Below, in pieces: positions 24,501-36,779 of a DNA stretch of 64,000 nt; the stretch's first letter is position 1; each line of letters opens with the position of its first letter. A program made the translations under genes and the position numbers. The notes under the pieces are model-generated. The model saw nothing but the letters and a program-made list of their open reading frames with translations, searched no databases and was not told the origin of the DNA. The DNA is from Erythrophleum ivorense (taxonomy: Eukaryota > Streptophyta > Magnoliopsida > Fabales > Fabaceae): NCBI GenBank assembly GCA_026724425.1, contig JAIUCV010000089.1, forward strand, positions 2,542,001 to 2,606,000, given 5' to 3'.

Positions 24501-25546
24501 CAAATAGCAAATATTACATTTCTTGTCCCTTGCTTTGCAATGGCCTCTTCATTGTTTTCAAATCCCTCAGCTTCTTTTCCTGTTATAAGAACTAGCCGTT
24601 CTTCTTTGATTTTTTCATAAGTTTGTCTTAATTTTTTGAGCCTCTTTCAAAATTTTCAATTCATATCTAACATTATGCAATTCCCTTAAATTCACATCTT
24701 CAATCACAATATATGTAAGCGTCATATTGCTTGAAATGCAGCATAGTTTTTTATCTCCTTTTTTTGTGAATGGCGTGTATCCGTATATCTCTTTCCTCCC
24801 ATGCTTACTGTAAAAATCACTTTGGCTAGAATCTGTGGTTCATGATCTGGACTATATTTTACACATAAATAGTTTGCTAAAGGTAAATTTAATTTTTTCA
24901 ACAACTCTTTTAGAATCACCTTGAAATGAATGGTTACTACAATCTATTTTTCTTCTTTTATGAAACCTGTGTTCCTTCATTATCCATAACCACTATTGGT
25001 TACTGTATAAACCTTCAGAGGTTTTATTTTTGCAATCTCTTTATATCTTTACAATTTCTTTATCTTCCTTTGTGGCATTGCCTCTTACGACCCACACTTT
25101 TAACATGTCTTCTCAACCTTGAAACTTCACAACTTTATTAACGAACTCTCTCAATCTGTAGATATCATTGCAATAGCCTTTGTCTTCCTCAGTCTATACT
25201 CAGGTTTATACAACTAAAGCTCTAATACCACTTTGCTAGATAGAAAGATAAAGATATATAAAAAGTATTATCACAATATTATACAGAGGAGGGATATATA
25301 ATTTACACTTTATATTTTATTATAAATTGTTTTACAAATCTATTTTTTTATCTCATACTAACATTTATTTTCTATTTATACTAATATTTCATGATTCTTA
25401 AACTCTCTCTATTAACTATTATATTAATGACATACACACCTTCATATAAATCACATAATTCAAGATAATAATTCATGATACATAATACTAAAAGTTTTTA
25501 CTTAATTTTACGTATGCAATTCGATTGTATACAAATATATATATAC

Positions 25547-25589
<43 letters not shown>

Positions 25590-26826
25590 CATGATGATAC
25601 CAGTTAAACATGTTTGAAACGTTCACTCACTGAAAAGAGTGAGAAACAACCGTGTATCGTCATGAAGATCTTTTCAGACGTTCACAAACATGGGGATTCT
25701 CTAGTGTTATGGCGCTAACTGCACGATAATTTTAGGCATGATTGGAAGCAACTTTCGAAAAAAGAGGGAAGGTGATAATGAAAGCCAGTTTGGAAGATAG
25801 AGGAAAATAGCCTAAAATCACTGTGCGGTTGGCACTATAACATTAGAGAATTCCTACTCCAAAATAATACGCATTGAACTTTGAAGAGGGGAAAAAGCGC
25901 GTCCTTCTTAAGTAGAGACGACGTAGAAAGTCTGAAAAGCAAGGGTCATAACTCCCCAATGGCACAAAATACCAAGGAAAACGCTAATCTTATGTCCTCT
26001 CGTCGATCAAAGTAATGGTAAAAACTCTTGATTACTTTATACAGAGGAGAAAGCGAAACGGGCGACAAAGAAAGTTCAGAAAAAGACTGTTTCGAACTAA
26101 CTACAAGGAACCATAAATACAATCTGCTTTTTTTTTTCCCCTTCTCTTTCTCTTTTACCTTTGGGCCAAACACCCAAATCCACACACTGTTCCCTTTGAT
26201 TGGAAAATAATAAAAGACATTGACATTGGCATATTGCTGATGTACTGATTCATTCACCAGATCAAATTACACAAGCTTATTGTTAATTCCTGATTTTAGA
26301 TCTAAGCTTGGCAAAACCCACAATAGCGCCATAAAAAAATCCATATATATTCCAGACAACACAAAGGGTAGTAGAATGCCAAGGAAACAGAAAACAAGGG
26401 TCAGAGAACGCATTACCAAAGTCAGAAGATGAACGAACTTGAACAATTTTTTTTTATTGATTATATAGGCACAAGTAATAATAAAAAATAAAACACTAAC
26501 CCCATGAGATTAACTCTAAGATTGATCTTGAGTTGCACAAAGAGATCATAGAGCTGGCCCAGGTCAGCAGCATTGCCGTGGGAGTAAAGCAGAGTGAGGC
26601 GAGCGTAAGGATTTCTGAGATAAAAAGCCACAATCTTGTTCCCAAGCTTAGTATCAACCAACAGAATGTCCAACGAACTATCGTCGGCGTGAGGAATCGG
26701 CATCAGCATCGACGGCGGCGACACCACAGTGAGCTTCCCGTCGGCCCGCTTCTTGAGCTGGTAGGTGGGCGGAGAAGGCGGAAAGAAGGCGAATTTCGCC
26801 GCCAACTGAGAAACCATACACCCCAT
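21501..26826 (-). CDS. ABHD17-like alpha/beta hydrolase with Cys-rich C-terminal tail
   Basis: Five exons, 26501-26826, 23959-23995, 23236-23472, 22831-22878 and 21501-22049, join in frame to 398 residues. The protein starts MGC, a classic lipid-anchor N-terminus. It shows LLYSHGNAADLGQ and YDYSGYGASTGKP, the nucleophile elbow GQSVGSG (Ser155), KCPVLVIHGTEDDVV (Asp220) and GGGHCNLE (His249), so the catalytic triad is complete. Family members (ABHD17/FAM108) remove palmitate from membrane proteins in animals; the plant role is less clear. From about residue 280 the tail has roughly 25 cysteines in 110 residues as KC, CC and SC pairs, which could be lipidated or bind metal (inference). The first intron (2.5 kb) contains an LTR retroelement and a foldback element. 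The second exon is only 37 bp. Confidence 0.92.
24102..25512 (-). mobile_element. small non-autonomous LTR retroelement in intron 1 of the hydrolase
   Basis: Two direct repeats lie at 24102-24429 and 25234-25512. On the minus strand the complete one begins TGTTGGAAATA and ends CTCTAACA, giving the TG...CA ends of an LTR. Beside the other LTR, at 25219-25230, the minus strand reads TGGTATTAGAGC, one base from the initiator-methionine tRNA primer site TGGTATCAGAGC. A purine-rich AAGCGGGA precedes the complete LTR. The 5' LTR lacks its first 60 or so bases. The interior is only about 800 bp, with no gag or pol, as in TRIM elements or deleted Copia derivatives. It does contain a possible captured gene fragment (listed separately). 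Confidence 0.75.
24722..24919 (-). pseudogene. dsRNA-binding-domain-like fragment inside the LTR retroelement
   Basis: A 65-codon open stretch reads LKELLKKLNLPLANYLC, then SPDHEPQILAKVIFTVSMGG, KRYTDTRHSQKKEIKNYAAF and QAI. The order helix, three strands (the second with HEPQ and a hydrophobic run, the third GKRYT), then a basic helix KKE..NYAA..AI is the layout of a double-stranded-RNA-binding domain as in plant DRB proteins. Upstream and downstream frames are interrupted by stops. It lies between the two LTRs in the retroelement's own strand, so it looks like host sequence captured by the element. Recognition is by eye only. Confidence 0.5.
25535..25586. repeat. (TA)n(TG)n compound microsatellite
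   Basis: A short AT-rich run is followed by about 15 TG units just beyond the truncated LTR. Confidence 0.95.
25692..25860. mobile_element. foldback MITE-like element in intron 1 of the hydrolase
   Basis: The left arm GGATTCTCTAGTGTTATGGC continues through GCTAACTGCACG to ATTTTAGGC. The right arm starts GCCTAAAATCACTGTGCGG and ends ATTAGAGAATTCC, its reverse complement with few mismatches. The arms are about 48 bp each with a loop of about 70 bp. No clear target duplication was found. Confidence 0.65.
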
Positions 26827-29361
26827 TCACCACCCAAAAGAAAGAAATAAAAGAACCCCAACTCATTTGATGGTCAAATGGACTGTGAATTGGTGCTTGT
26901 CAACATGTATTGGGATCTCTATGATGAGCTCTGTACTCTATATAACAAGTTTCTGGGTTTTCTTGAGCTTTTCTGGTTGATGAGGAGAAATAGTAAATAA
27001 AGTGACAATGAGTAGTGCAAAAAATGTTCAGGGGTCCAAAGGAAGGAGAGAGACGGTATTGTAATTTGTAGGTAATGTGACAGGGTGAGTATAGCAGTAG
27101 AAGTCTGGTTTTGTAGGGTACTGCGAGATGTACAGTGTGGGTAGCGACACACAGAGGAGATGGCAGAGAGAAGAAAGAAGGGAAGTAAGGACAGAAGCCT
27201 TAATTTCAAAATTCAGTTTAATTTATGTGCATGACCTCATTGTTGTCAGCTCTACAGGGGAAGCAGGTCCTACAAAGACAGATTTTCTTCAATAAATTAC
27301 ACTTTTTGTTTTGTAAAATATTAGATATACGACTTTTTTGTATAATTATAAAAATTAAAATATTTTTTTAAATTTTTTTAAAATATTTAATTTAATTACA
27401 CTAAATAATTTTTTATTTTAAAAATATCATTTAATTTTTATAATTTTATGAATTCTGTATTGTTTATTTTTATTAATAGAATTAATTTTTTATATATTAT
27501 AAGTTTTTTCAAAGATATGAAAGCACTTTTTTAATATTTTATTATTTATTTTCATTGTTTGTTCTTTATATATATACACAGATTATTTATTTATTAAAAT
27601 ATTTAACTAAATTAGTAATTAAGTTGCAATGTAACTTTGACATGAGATTGTAAAAGGTAAAAAATAAAAGAAATTTTTATAACATATATCAAATATTAAT
27701 AAAATATAAAAATCTGAAATAAGAGCAAGATATTAATATAATTTATCCTAAAAATTAAAGTGAAAAAAACAAAGATAATAAATTAAAAAGAAATATTTAG
27801 AAGCCAGAATAAATAAATGCTTATAATTCAGTGTTTTATTTTCTGGGCACTCTCTGCATTCGCAGTAGTTTCATGCATTGCACGCTCTTCTACTGTGTCC
27901 CACTCAAAGGCGATGTGGCTACCACTTGTGCAGGCACCTGTTTTTAGCCCTTTCATCCCTAACCAATGAGAGAGTGGCGTGACGAGAGAGTGTATGATTA
28001 ATTTGTTAACAACTGAGTCTCACATTCAATCCAGATAAGAAATTATTTATAATTTGATAATTCAATTTATTGAATTGGAAATAGATTATTTTTTAATATA
28101 TAAAAAATGATAAACATATATAATATTTTATAATTAAATTAATCTATATTATAAAATAATATATAAAATAAATATAAATATTTAAAAATGTAAAAAATAG
28201 TTAAAATATCTTATATAATAATAATAATTTTATGTAAAATAGATTGAGTAAAATTAATAAAATATTATAAATTTTTATTATAAAATATTAAAATTTTATC
28301 TTAAACAAATAAAAAAATCATCTTTTACTAGTTTAATACCATATCGGTTGATTTTTTATTAGTTTAGCTAATTCATGATCAATTGTTTATTTATTAATTT
28401 TGAAGATCAAATAAAAGGATTTCTTAACTTATTTATCAATTTTTTAGTTCCATCTAATTTTCATAACTATAATTATTATATATATTTGGTATGCATGTAT
28501 TAATTTAATGAAAGAAAGACATTAATAAAATTTATTTAATATATTTATGTATTTAATTATTAAGTAAACATACCCCGCATCAAATTTGTTTAAAATTTTT
28601 TCTAAAATGTACAGCTTTAAGGTCATTGGAAGTCCTTAAATTGTGGGAGATAATATGATCGAGGCCCACATTCCCATGGTGCCTCTAATTGCAATTTTCG
28701 TGGCTTCCTATGATTAATTATCATTCGAACCAGACATAATCGAGTAATATTCCTCATCAAAAGAAAAAGAAAATCAGTACAAATAATGCAATTTCAAGAA
28801 AGAAAAACAACATTTCATCATTAACAAATCTGAAAACTTGGGGTAGCTTTCTTTTTTTTTTTTTTTTCCTTTTCCCATTTTGACGGATAATGCAAGTCAT
28901 TTTCACTGGATTCTCCATTCCAAAAAAAAAAACCACAAACAGCTTTTAAAAAAATTGAAATAACCACAAGAAGGAGAAAGTATGAGTGGTAAAAAGTAAA
29001 AACAGAGTACATGAAAAGATTTTTCACAGGGATAGATAGTGGTTTAATGATTTGGGTAACTTTTTCAAATTCGATTGAGTAAATAACAAGAAGCAGATAA
29101 TGAGTATGCTTATTAAAAGATCATAATTAGAGAGACTAATCACAACCACATAACAACAATGCAAAAGTTAAACGTATCAATCATGCGATAATAATAGTAA
29201 TAGTACATTGAATGACTCTTCATGTCTTCACTCACAATAACAAATAAACAATTTAAATTAATCTTAGCCAAACAAGAAACGAGCAAAATGTAATATCTTT
29301 TTGATCTTGATAACCAAAAATGGCAAACAACAACAAACTCCAAGGAAAAAAAAATACTTTA
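26827..29361. other. intergenic DNA upstream of the hydrolase
   Basis: The first 350 bp upstream of the hydrolase ATG are pyrimidine-rich on the minus strand and probably include its leader and promoter. From 27270 to 28600 the DNA is extremely AT-rich with no coding signal, except a less AT-rich patch at 27850-28000 that I do not recognise. Homopolymer T runs lie near 28850. Confidence 0.4.
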
Positions 29362-29675
29362 GGGCATGTTTGGTATGAGGGCTATATGAGGGAAAGGAAT
29401 GGAAAGGAATATGGATTCCCTGGTCTTCTGTGTTTGGTACGCTGGCTTTCCTTTCCAACAATGGAATGAAATTTTCCTTTAAATGATGGAATTAGCTTTC
29501 CTTCAATAAACTGATGGAATGAGCTTTACCTAGGTGGAGAATAATATTTTTAGAAGGTTAAGTATTTTTTTTTAATTTTAGAAATAAAAAAATAAATATA
29601 AAGATTCATTTCCATTCTCATTCCCTTTCCCATTCCCATTCCCATCAAAATTCATTCTACGTACCAAACGTGACC
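29362..29675. mobile_element. Tourist-like (PIF/Harbinger) MITE
   Basis: Inverted ends GGGCATGTTTGGTA and TACCAAACGTGACC enclose 314 bp. The trinucleotide TTA flanks both ends (29359-29361 and 29676-29678), the usual PIF/Harbinger target. The interior carries repeated GGAATGG/CCATTCC words and no ORF. Confidence 0.8.
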
Positions 29676-31758
29676 TTAGTTTCTTCGTCACATCAATATC
29701 CTATAATTGGCTGCAAGATTCCTCACCGCACCCTACTTCTTTCAAATTTCTCTTTTGATAAACAAACAAGAGTAATTTAATTTATTTAAAGTGTTGCCTT
29801 ATTCACTGAATCAAAACAATTTAAATGCCGACATAATTTACAACAGTAGATAGCTCTAACACATGCATTTAAATAGTAATATTATAATGGAGTTGTTGAT
29901 GGATAAGACTGTAGTATTTAATCGAAATTGGAAAGAAAAAGACTACTTATTTAATTCTGGGTCCAAAAGAAAACGAAAAAAAAAGAGTAAATTACTTAAA
30001 TTTTTTTAAATTTTGTTGAAATTATATAAAATTTTTATTTTTAAAATATACATAAATTTTTCATTAAATAAAAAATAAATTACACAAACATCCTTTAGTC
30101 TTTATTGAAATTATATAGATTTTTTTTTATTTTTAAAATATATAAAAACTTCTTATAAAACAAAAAAGTAAACCACATAAACCTTATGAATTTTGTTGAA
30201 ATTACATAAACTTTTTATATATGTTTAAAGGAGATTTATGCATATTTAAAAAATAAAAGAAATGCCTGTATAATTTTAATAAAATTTAAGAGAAATATGA
30301 ATAATTTACTCCAAAAACTTCACTGATGCAAAGTGCAATAACATCAGGAAGGCAAGCTAATGTAGCTGAAAATAATGCATTAGAGGGAGCTTCTGGATGG
30401 AAAAGTTTCTCAGAAGTTCAGAACTCTGTGGGGACTGTTTGGCAAACGAATCAGGCTAGTTTTGAATTTTATCTTACTTAAAAGATGTTAAACTTAAATT
30501 TTAAGTTATTTAAAAATTAGGAGACTATTTGATAAGTTATTATCTCACATTTTTTATCTTAAATATGGTTGTTAAGATTTTTTTTAATTTGATGTAACAA
30601 TTAGTATAAAAGATATTATTAATATTTTCAGTAAATTATGCTATTTAAAAAAAATTAGTCAAATTATATTTTATATTATTTTTATTTTAAAAATTACACT
30701 TAATTCTCCTTATAAATATATATATATATATATTACAAAAACTTTCACTCTAATTGATTTTTTATTAAAAAAGCTAATTTTTTACACAATATAATATTAT
30801 AATTTTATTTTTAATACGACAATAAAAGTAATCAAGTAATTTTATTCTTAGAAGAAATGACATATTATGTAAAAATTTGACTTCATTAATATAAAATAAA
30901 TTAGAGGTATAATTTTTAAAACAAGTGGGTAATATTAATTGTAATTTAACTAAATCTCAATTAGTGCAATTTACTTTTAATATTTTATCAAAGTTGACGA
31001 GGCTAAAATGATAGAATTGAGTTTTTTCTTTTTGCAAAAAGCAGATATATTCATTTATTTAAAAGAAATCATGAAAAAGAAAATTCTAGAACAGTAAGGA
31101 GGAGGGTTATGATAAAGTCCAAATTACAACATTTTTTTATCGAAAGACAATAAACAAAAAACGTGAGGTGTGAAATAATAAAAACTCAAACGTCAAAAGC
31201 AATCAGTAAAAACAAGCTAAGTACCCAGGAAGCTAAAAGTTATTAAGCGTCAGACAATGTCATCTAGAAGAAGGGAAGTCACCTTATTTATAAAGCCTCC
31301 TTGAGCTATGATTTTGAAGAAATTCATCACAACGTTGATAATCTTTTCTTCACTTGAATATTTGTGAGACTCATAGAATTCTCCTTTTGTGTCAAAAGAG
31401 AAAATTAGGATTCAAGATAATTTTTCTTTTTAAATCTCAGCCTCTTCAAGACAAGTTTTCTGAAAGTATTTGAGATATCTCAATTAAGATTAGTTCTTAT
31501 ATATTCAGGGACTATTTTTTTTTCTGAACTATATGTTGCTCAAAATCATCATTAAAAAAAATTGAAATAGGTTCTGCACAACCCCTTTCAATTTTAACCG
31601 TCAGGTCTATTCTAAACAGCATTTAAGACATATAAAAAGATTTTTAAAAAAAGAACTATATTTACAAATATTTTATCAAAATAAGTATGACACACTATTA
31701 AAATTCAAAATGACATTATCTCATTTTTTAATATTTTGAGTAACACCTACACACTTTA
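29676..31758. other. AT-rich intergenic DNA with diffuse tandem and inverted repeats
   Basis: At 29990-30310 a unit of roughly 80 bp containing TTTGTTGAAATTATATAAA recurs about three times, with an inverted relative at the right. Similar words recur at 35340-35600. A MULE-like element lies at 30629-30976. No gene is visible. Confidence 0.4.
30629..30976. mobile_element. MULE-type MITE candidate
   Basis: Ends CAGTAAATTATGCTATT and AATTAGTGCAATTTACTT are imperfect inverted copies. The 10-bp direct repeat TTAATATTTT flanks the 348 bp at 30619-30628 and 30977-30986. The target is AT-rich, so chance is possible. A diverged relative with the same ATTAGTGCAATTTACT end lies at about 61560-61981. Confidence 0.55.
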
Positions 31759-31978
31759 AATATGTTTGATATAATGTTGTAAAAGAGAAGAAAATGTAAA
31801 AAATAAGTAAGTAAAGGTAGATGAGATAAAAAATTATTTTTATATCTCTATTTTTAAACAAGTATTTTGATAATTAAAATAATAATTTAATAAATAAAAT
31901 AATAATTATAAAAATATAACAGACATTATATAATTATATAAAAAAATTACGTCTGCATCGCGTGCTACCAAACAGGCA
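31759..31978. mobile_element. Harbinger-like MITE, dispersed family
   Basis: Imperfect ends AATATGTTTGATA and TACCAAACAGGCA with TTA on both sides (31756-31758, 31979-31981) define a 220-bp element. The interior contains AATAAAATAATAATTATAAA, and related interiors recur near 34750-34860, 47905-48060 and 60850-61045, the last also sharing the ACGTCTGCA...CGC end. Confidence 0.6.
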
Positions 31979-31981
31979 TTA

Positions 31982-34900
31982 CAATCTCAAATACATTAAT
32001 AATATTATCAGGAAATGCATCTTAAAAATTTGCTACAATACAAACATCTTGAATTAGCACTAGCATTTGGACATCAATAATAAAGAATATCATACATGTT
32101 GGAGGGTGTTCGGTTTATGGGAAACATGGTTATCTCATTTTCATGGCTCAAAATTGAGGATTATGTTGTTTCTACTTTCTATTTATATGTTTTGAGCCTT
32201 TAGTTGTGCTGAAGGTATCTGATTTGATTGTTCACAATAAATTAATAGAATGGGGCAGCTTGTGATTGTGATTTTCACCTTATCCTCATTTGGATAAAGA
32301 GGGCCCATTATATTTTGCCCTTAACATGACAGGGCAGGGTTGAACCTCTATCTCCTCCCATCCCAACAATACGTCCAATGCGTGACTCACTTTCTTTGAA
32401 TATAGATTTTTTCGTGTTTAGAAATTATTGAAAGAAAGAGAAACACAATGGATATAAGACTGATTCAAGTAAATTTAACTGAATTCTACCACTCTGGGTG
32501 TGTGTGTGTGTTTCTCTCTCTCTCACGTAAAGATAACTTAAGAAAATCTGGACTATCTTTGTTTCCATTCCACTGCTCATTCCTCGACAGCCCAATGTGA
32601 GACGACCATTTAGCAGTCCACCGGAGAAGCAGTAAAGTAGTGGCACGTGGGACTACCCTTTCGCTGTAATGTCGCATGAAAAGAATAAAAAAGAAAATTA
32701 TGATTACATCTTATTATAAAGAATAAAAATTTATTAAAGTGATAAAATTCAGTTGAGTCTTGACACATTTGGTATTGATGATGTATATTCTGGGCCACCT
32801 ATTCTCAACCTGCCAAATCATTAAGCGAGCATCCACAATAACCATGCATAACAAAGCTTGCTCCTAGTTGTCTATCTATCTCACTGTTCGTTTCAGAACT
32901 GTCCTCCCCAGTCGCCACAAGCTTAGACATTTGAAATAAAAAAAAATATCTTTAGTATGCTCATCAGGCTTCTCGTCCATAAATACAACCAACTCCCACA
33001 TATATGTAGATAACACTTTTATTCAACTTTTGCTGTGAGATTTTATATACTAATAACTTGTTCGTTAAAGTGTACATAGAAACTTCATATTCTGTGGAAA
33101 TCCATTGCCACTGCACTTCGCTATTCTATAAATGTAGATTATGAGTATCATGATTTTTCCCTCTACAAAGAAACGTTATAAATTAAAATTTTTTATACTA
33201 ATAATTACGATTAAAAGAAACCAACACGATATTGGTAGAACTTATTTCCTAAAGGATAAGACTTAGATAAAATTTTGAAGTAATTTTTATTGGGTTTTTT
33301 CATTAAAAAACATTTAGATGATTTAAAAAACACAAGTAATGTTAAATTATAAAAATCTTTATTTATCATGCGTTTAATAAAAAATTTGATGACAAAAACT
33401 TGAAAAATTGTGCATAAATTTTGTGTTTTTCTAAATTATATCATTTTAAGAACTTTTGTAGTGAAACGATTAAATAAAAGAATGAGGAAGACATAGAGAT
33501 TACAGAGAGTACGATGGCACGCTCCTCAGTAAGATTTGGTGACCCTCGTAGGTCATCGTAAGCCATAAAATAGTATATATGCTCTGCATGAGAGTGTGAC
33601 TTTATTCGGAAGCCTCTTTTATCCAATATTAAATAGATAATTTCAGTATTATTCAAATCAGATAACCCTAAAACGTTATTACTATAAGGCATGCTTAGGC
33701 AGTATTCTAACGCTATCAACCTTCCATTGGTACTAAATTTTGTTTTCTTCTTAGAATTTTGAACGCAGTAGCTTGTCTGCTTCTGATTCGAATCTTTGCT
33801 GCAGAACAGATATTCAAAAATGAACAAGAAAGCACGATGGGGGAAAGTGCCACTGGATCTTCCTCCCCTCTCGCATAGTAAAACAAACAGCAGTAAGAGG
33901 CAGAAGCAAAGTAACAAGACATGGGCAGCATTGCGCATCGTACGTGGGGTTCCAAAACTTTTTTTTTTTAATGTGTAAAATGATTAGTTTTACCTTTTTA
34001 AGGAAAAAATAAATATATATTCCTTTCTACTTAAAACCATCTGCGAGAGAACCCTAATCTTTTAGATTTTGTTTTTTTGTTTTAATTTTGAATCAATCTT
34101 TTTGGGACAGCAAAGGATTGCTTCTCTTTGCAAACACTTTCATCAATTTTAAAAATAAAAGAATACCTCCTCTTAATCGTCACTTTTTAGGATTTAAAGC
34201 ATTCTACTCACTTTCTTGTTTAGATTTTGTCATGTGGCATAATTCTATCTGTTGTAAAGTGAGATATTCGTTATTTGAACAACAAAAAAATTAGATAAAA
34301 GCATATATGTCTTGAAGCGTGATAGTTGAAGATGCATTTTTCAATTTAAAAACTGAGGAGAAATATTCAAAATGAATTAAAGTTAAAAAGAGAGATTTTT
34401 TTTCTTTTTTTAAATGATAATTGATTTTTTTAAAAAAAATTGTACTAGGTTTAGTTTTTGTATATTTAATTTATAAGCAGAAATGAAAAAGAGATTCTTG
34501 CTTCCACCCATGGCCATAAGTAAGTAAACCTATTAAAATCTGGAAAATAAATATAATTTATAAAAAATAAACTAATCAAATTATTCATAAAAATGTATGT
34601 AATTATATCAAACACTTTTTTTTATTAAAACTTCTATGTTCACTTTTTTTTTAATGGTCAATCATGATTGATTAAAAATTTTGAAATACTCTCATTCAAA
34701 TCTTGAAAAGCAACTAGTATATAAAAAGTTATGAATGAAAAGAAAAATAAAAAAATTATAAATAAAAATAACTTTTATATTTTTATTCTAAAAAATTATT
34801 AAAAATAAATACTATTAAATGATAATTATAAAAATATAATAAATATTACTTACAATTTTATCCTCTCCCCCCCCGGGGAAAAAAAACTTACCTAATAGGT

Positions 34901-36779
34901 TTACCGGCGCCACATTGATACATCTTGTTATTATTATCTAATAATATTTATTTTTTATTTTTTTCTAAACAGAAGGGCAATGATAATTTTTGACTTATAA
35001 TTTTTTTTTTCATTCCCTTCTAATGTGTAAAATCGAATACGTTCTGGCACGGACTAAAACCAGCGTTCTGTCGTTGTCGGTTACAGTTCTCTGTGGTTAT
35101 AAACAAAACCACCATTGCCCTGGAGCGGAGCTCTACGCTCCTTACACGCTTGATTAGATTATTGCTTTCATCAAAAGTGATGCTGATCACTGTTGATGTT
35201 ACATCCTGCAGGTATAACATGGCTAAGCTATCCAATAAAGCCCCGACAAAATCTACTCGATATTTTGCACCAAACATGGAGTATTACAGCCACAAAAACA
35301 AAGAACAAAAATATACCATTTGAAAAAACACACACAATTTTACAAAATTTGGCTGAAATTATATAAATTTTAAAATAAACACAAATTTGTCTTAAAATAA
35401 AAAACTATACACCATTCAATTTAATTTTAAATTTTAACTATAATACATTCTATTAACTTAAATATATATTTATTTATTTACTAAAATATCTTTTTAAATT
35501 TTTTTATAAAGTATTATAATAAAAATTTTAAAGTTAAACTAAAATATATATTTTACAATAAAAAAGTCTATATAATTTTTGTAAAATTAAAAAAAATGTA
35601 CAAATCACTCTCAACTAAAAGCAGGGATTATTTTGACGAAAATTGCAGATATTTTTTTTATTGAATAAGAAAATTATTTCATCTCTATTTAAATTAATTT
35701 TTGCACTGTCACTATCTAAGCAATTTTTTTATTCTGAGCCCGTTCTAATATTAAACACCGCACGCATCTATTGTTAAATATAAAAGATTTGAAATTACAT
35801 TTGCAAGTATTTAGCATTTAAAGGGCCTGATAAAAACTTTGTTAAAAGAGAAAAAATTACATGCAAAATTTTTAGAGCGACCTGTACAATAAATAAGCAG
35901 CTTAACTTGAACCTTTCTGAAACAGATTTTGATCAATTCTACCATAATATGCACAAAAAAAATTATTGGACAGCAATTCCATCGGAACTAACCAATGGGT
36001 GTTGAATCACATGACCGATGTCTTGTCACTTGCATCTGAAAGAAAAAGGAAGAGAGTTGTAGCCTACGGCCATGTAATTGAATCGGCAGGTTATAGCACA
36101 TCAATGTACAATTCTTAAAATTTCTTGACTAAGCGTTTTAGTTTTTTATCCTTTTCAGATTCTCACAAGGACTCTTCAATATATAAACACAACCATAAAG
36201 TAAAACTGGGATAAGTTTTAAGAACATCCTGCACCGAAATTCTGTTGTTTCAAGCAGTAAACTGATTGGTAGATATAATTCATTAAATACCAGCAACTGG
36301 TCAAAAAATTCAAAAAGCAATTATCTCTATATCTATAACAACTCCACCGCTAAAACCCATTTTAATCTCAGGTTAGTTATGACATCTTCAAATGAAAATT
36401 TTTCCCTTGTGGAAGCTCCGTCACAAGAACAGAAAGTATGTTCGCTATCTTAAGACATTCCAAGAAACTAATCACTCACGAAACTGAAAATGAAGAATGA
36501 TAAAAGCTGAAATGATTTGCAGCTCAATAAAAGCAAGCCGTCTTCTAATCATCACCAAAAATAGCCTAAGCCGATAAAGAAATATGTAATCCCAACACCG
36601 AGAAAAGGTACTGATTCAGACCATAGGCTTTAAGATGTATGATAGTTCAATATCCTATAGCGATTCTCTAAATTTGAAAATTCGAAATGTGCCTGATCAT
36701 AGATCAAAAAAAGAAAAAGAGAGAAAGAAATGTACCTGATCATCAAAGCAAAGGAGAACCAAAAAGATACAGCTTTGAA
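31982..36779. other. intergenic DNA between the hydrolase and ATS1
   Basis: Holds a GT/CT microsatellite at 32498-32524, a G-box core CACGTG near 32643, and long AT-rich tracts. One minus-strand ORF (33441-33938) and one short minus-strand ORF (35020-35277) are listed or discussed separately. The last 400 bp before 36780 are probably the ATS1 3' untranslated region. Confidence 0.4.
33441..33938 (-). CDS. hypothetical ORF, 165 aa, signal-anchor-like N-terminus
   Basis: The ORF starts MRNAAHVLLLCFCLLLLFVL, a strongly hydrophobic N-terminus like a signal peptide, followed by ERGGRSSG and then no recognisable domain. A second frame overlaps 33716-33955. At this AT content a 165-codon open frame is longer than most chance ORFs in the window. 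There are no clear introns, no family match I can name, and no second copy here. It may be spurious. Confidence 0.2.
   Translation of the reverse strand: MRNAAHVLLLCFCLLLLFVLLCERGGRSSGTFPHRAFLFIFEYLFCSKDSNQKQTSYCVQNSKKKTKFSTNGRLIALEYCLSMPYSNNVLGLSDLNNTEIIYLILDKRGFRIKSHSHAEHIYYFMAYDDLRGSPNLTEERAIVLSVISMSSSFFYLIVSLQKFLK

Noticed and set aside
25535..25586. Regular short repeats that might suggest a CRISPR array
   Set aside because: Simple dinucleotide microsatellite without spacers, in a plant genome.
26919..27209. 96-codon minus-strand ORF with hydrophobic start just upstream of the hydrolase
   Set aside because: Leader or promoter sequence rich in CT on that strand; no conserved features and the hydrolase start at 26826 is well supported.
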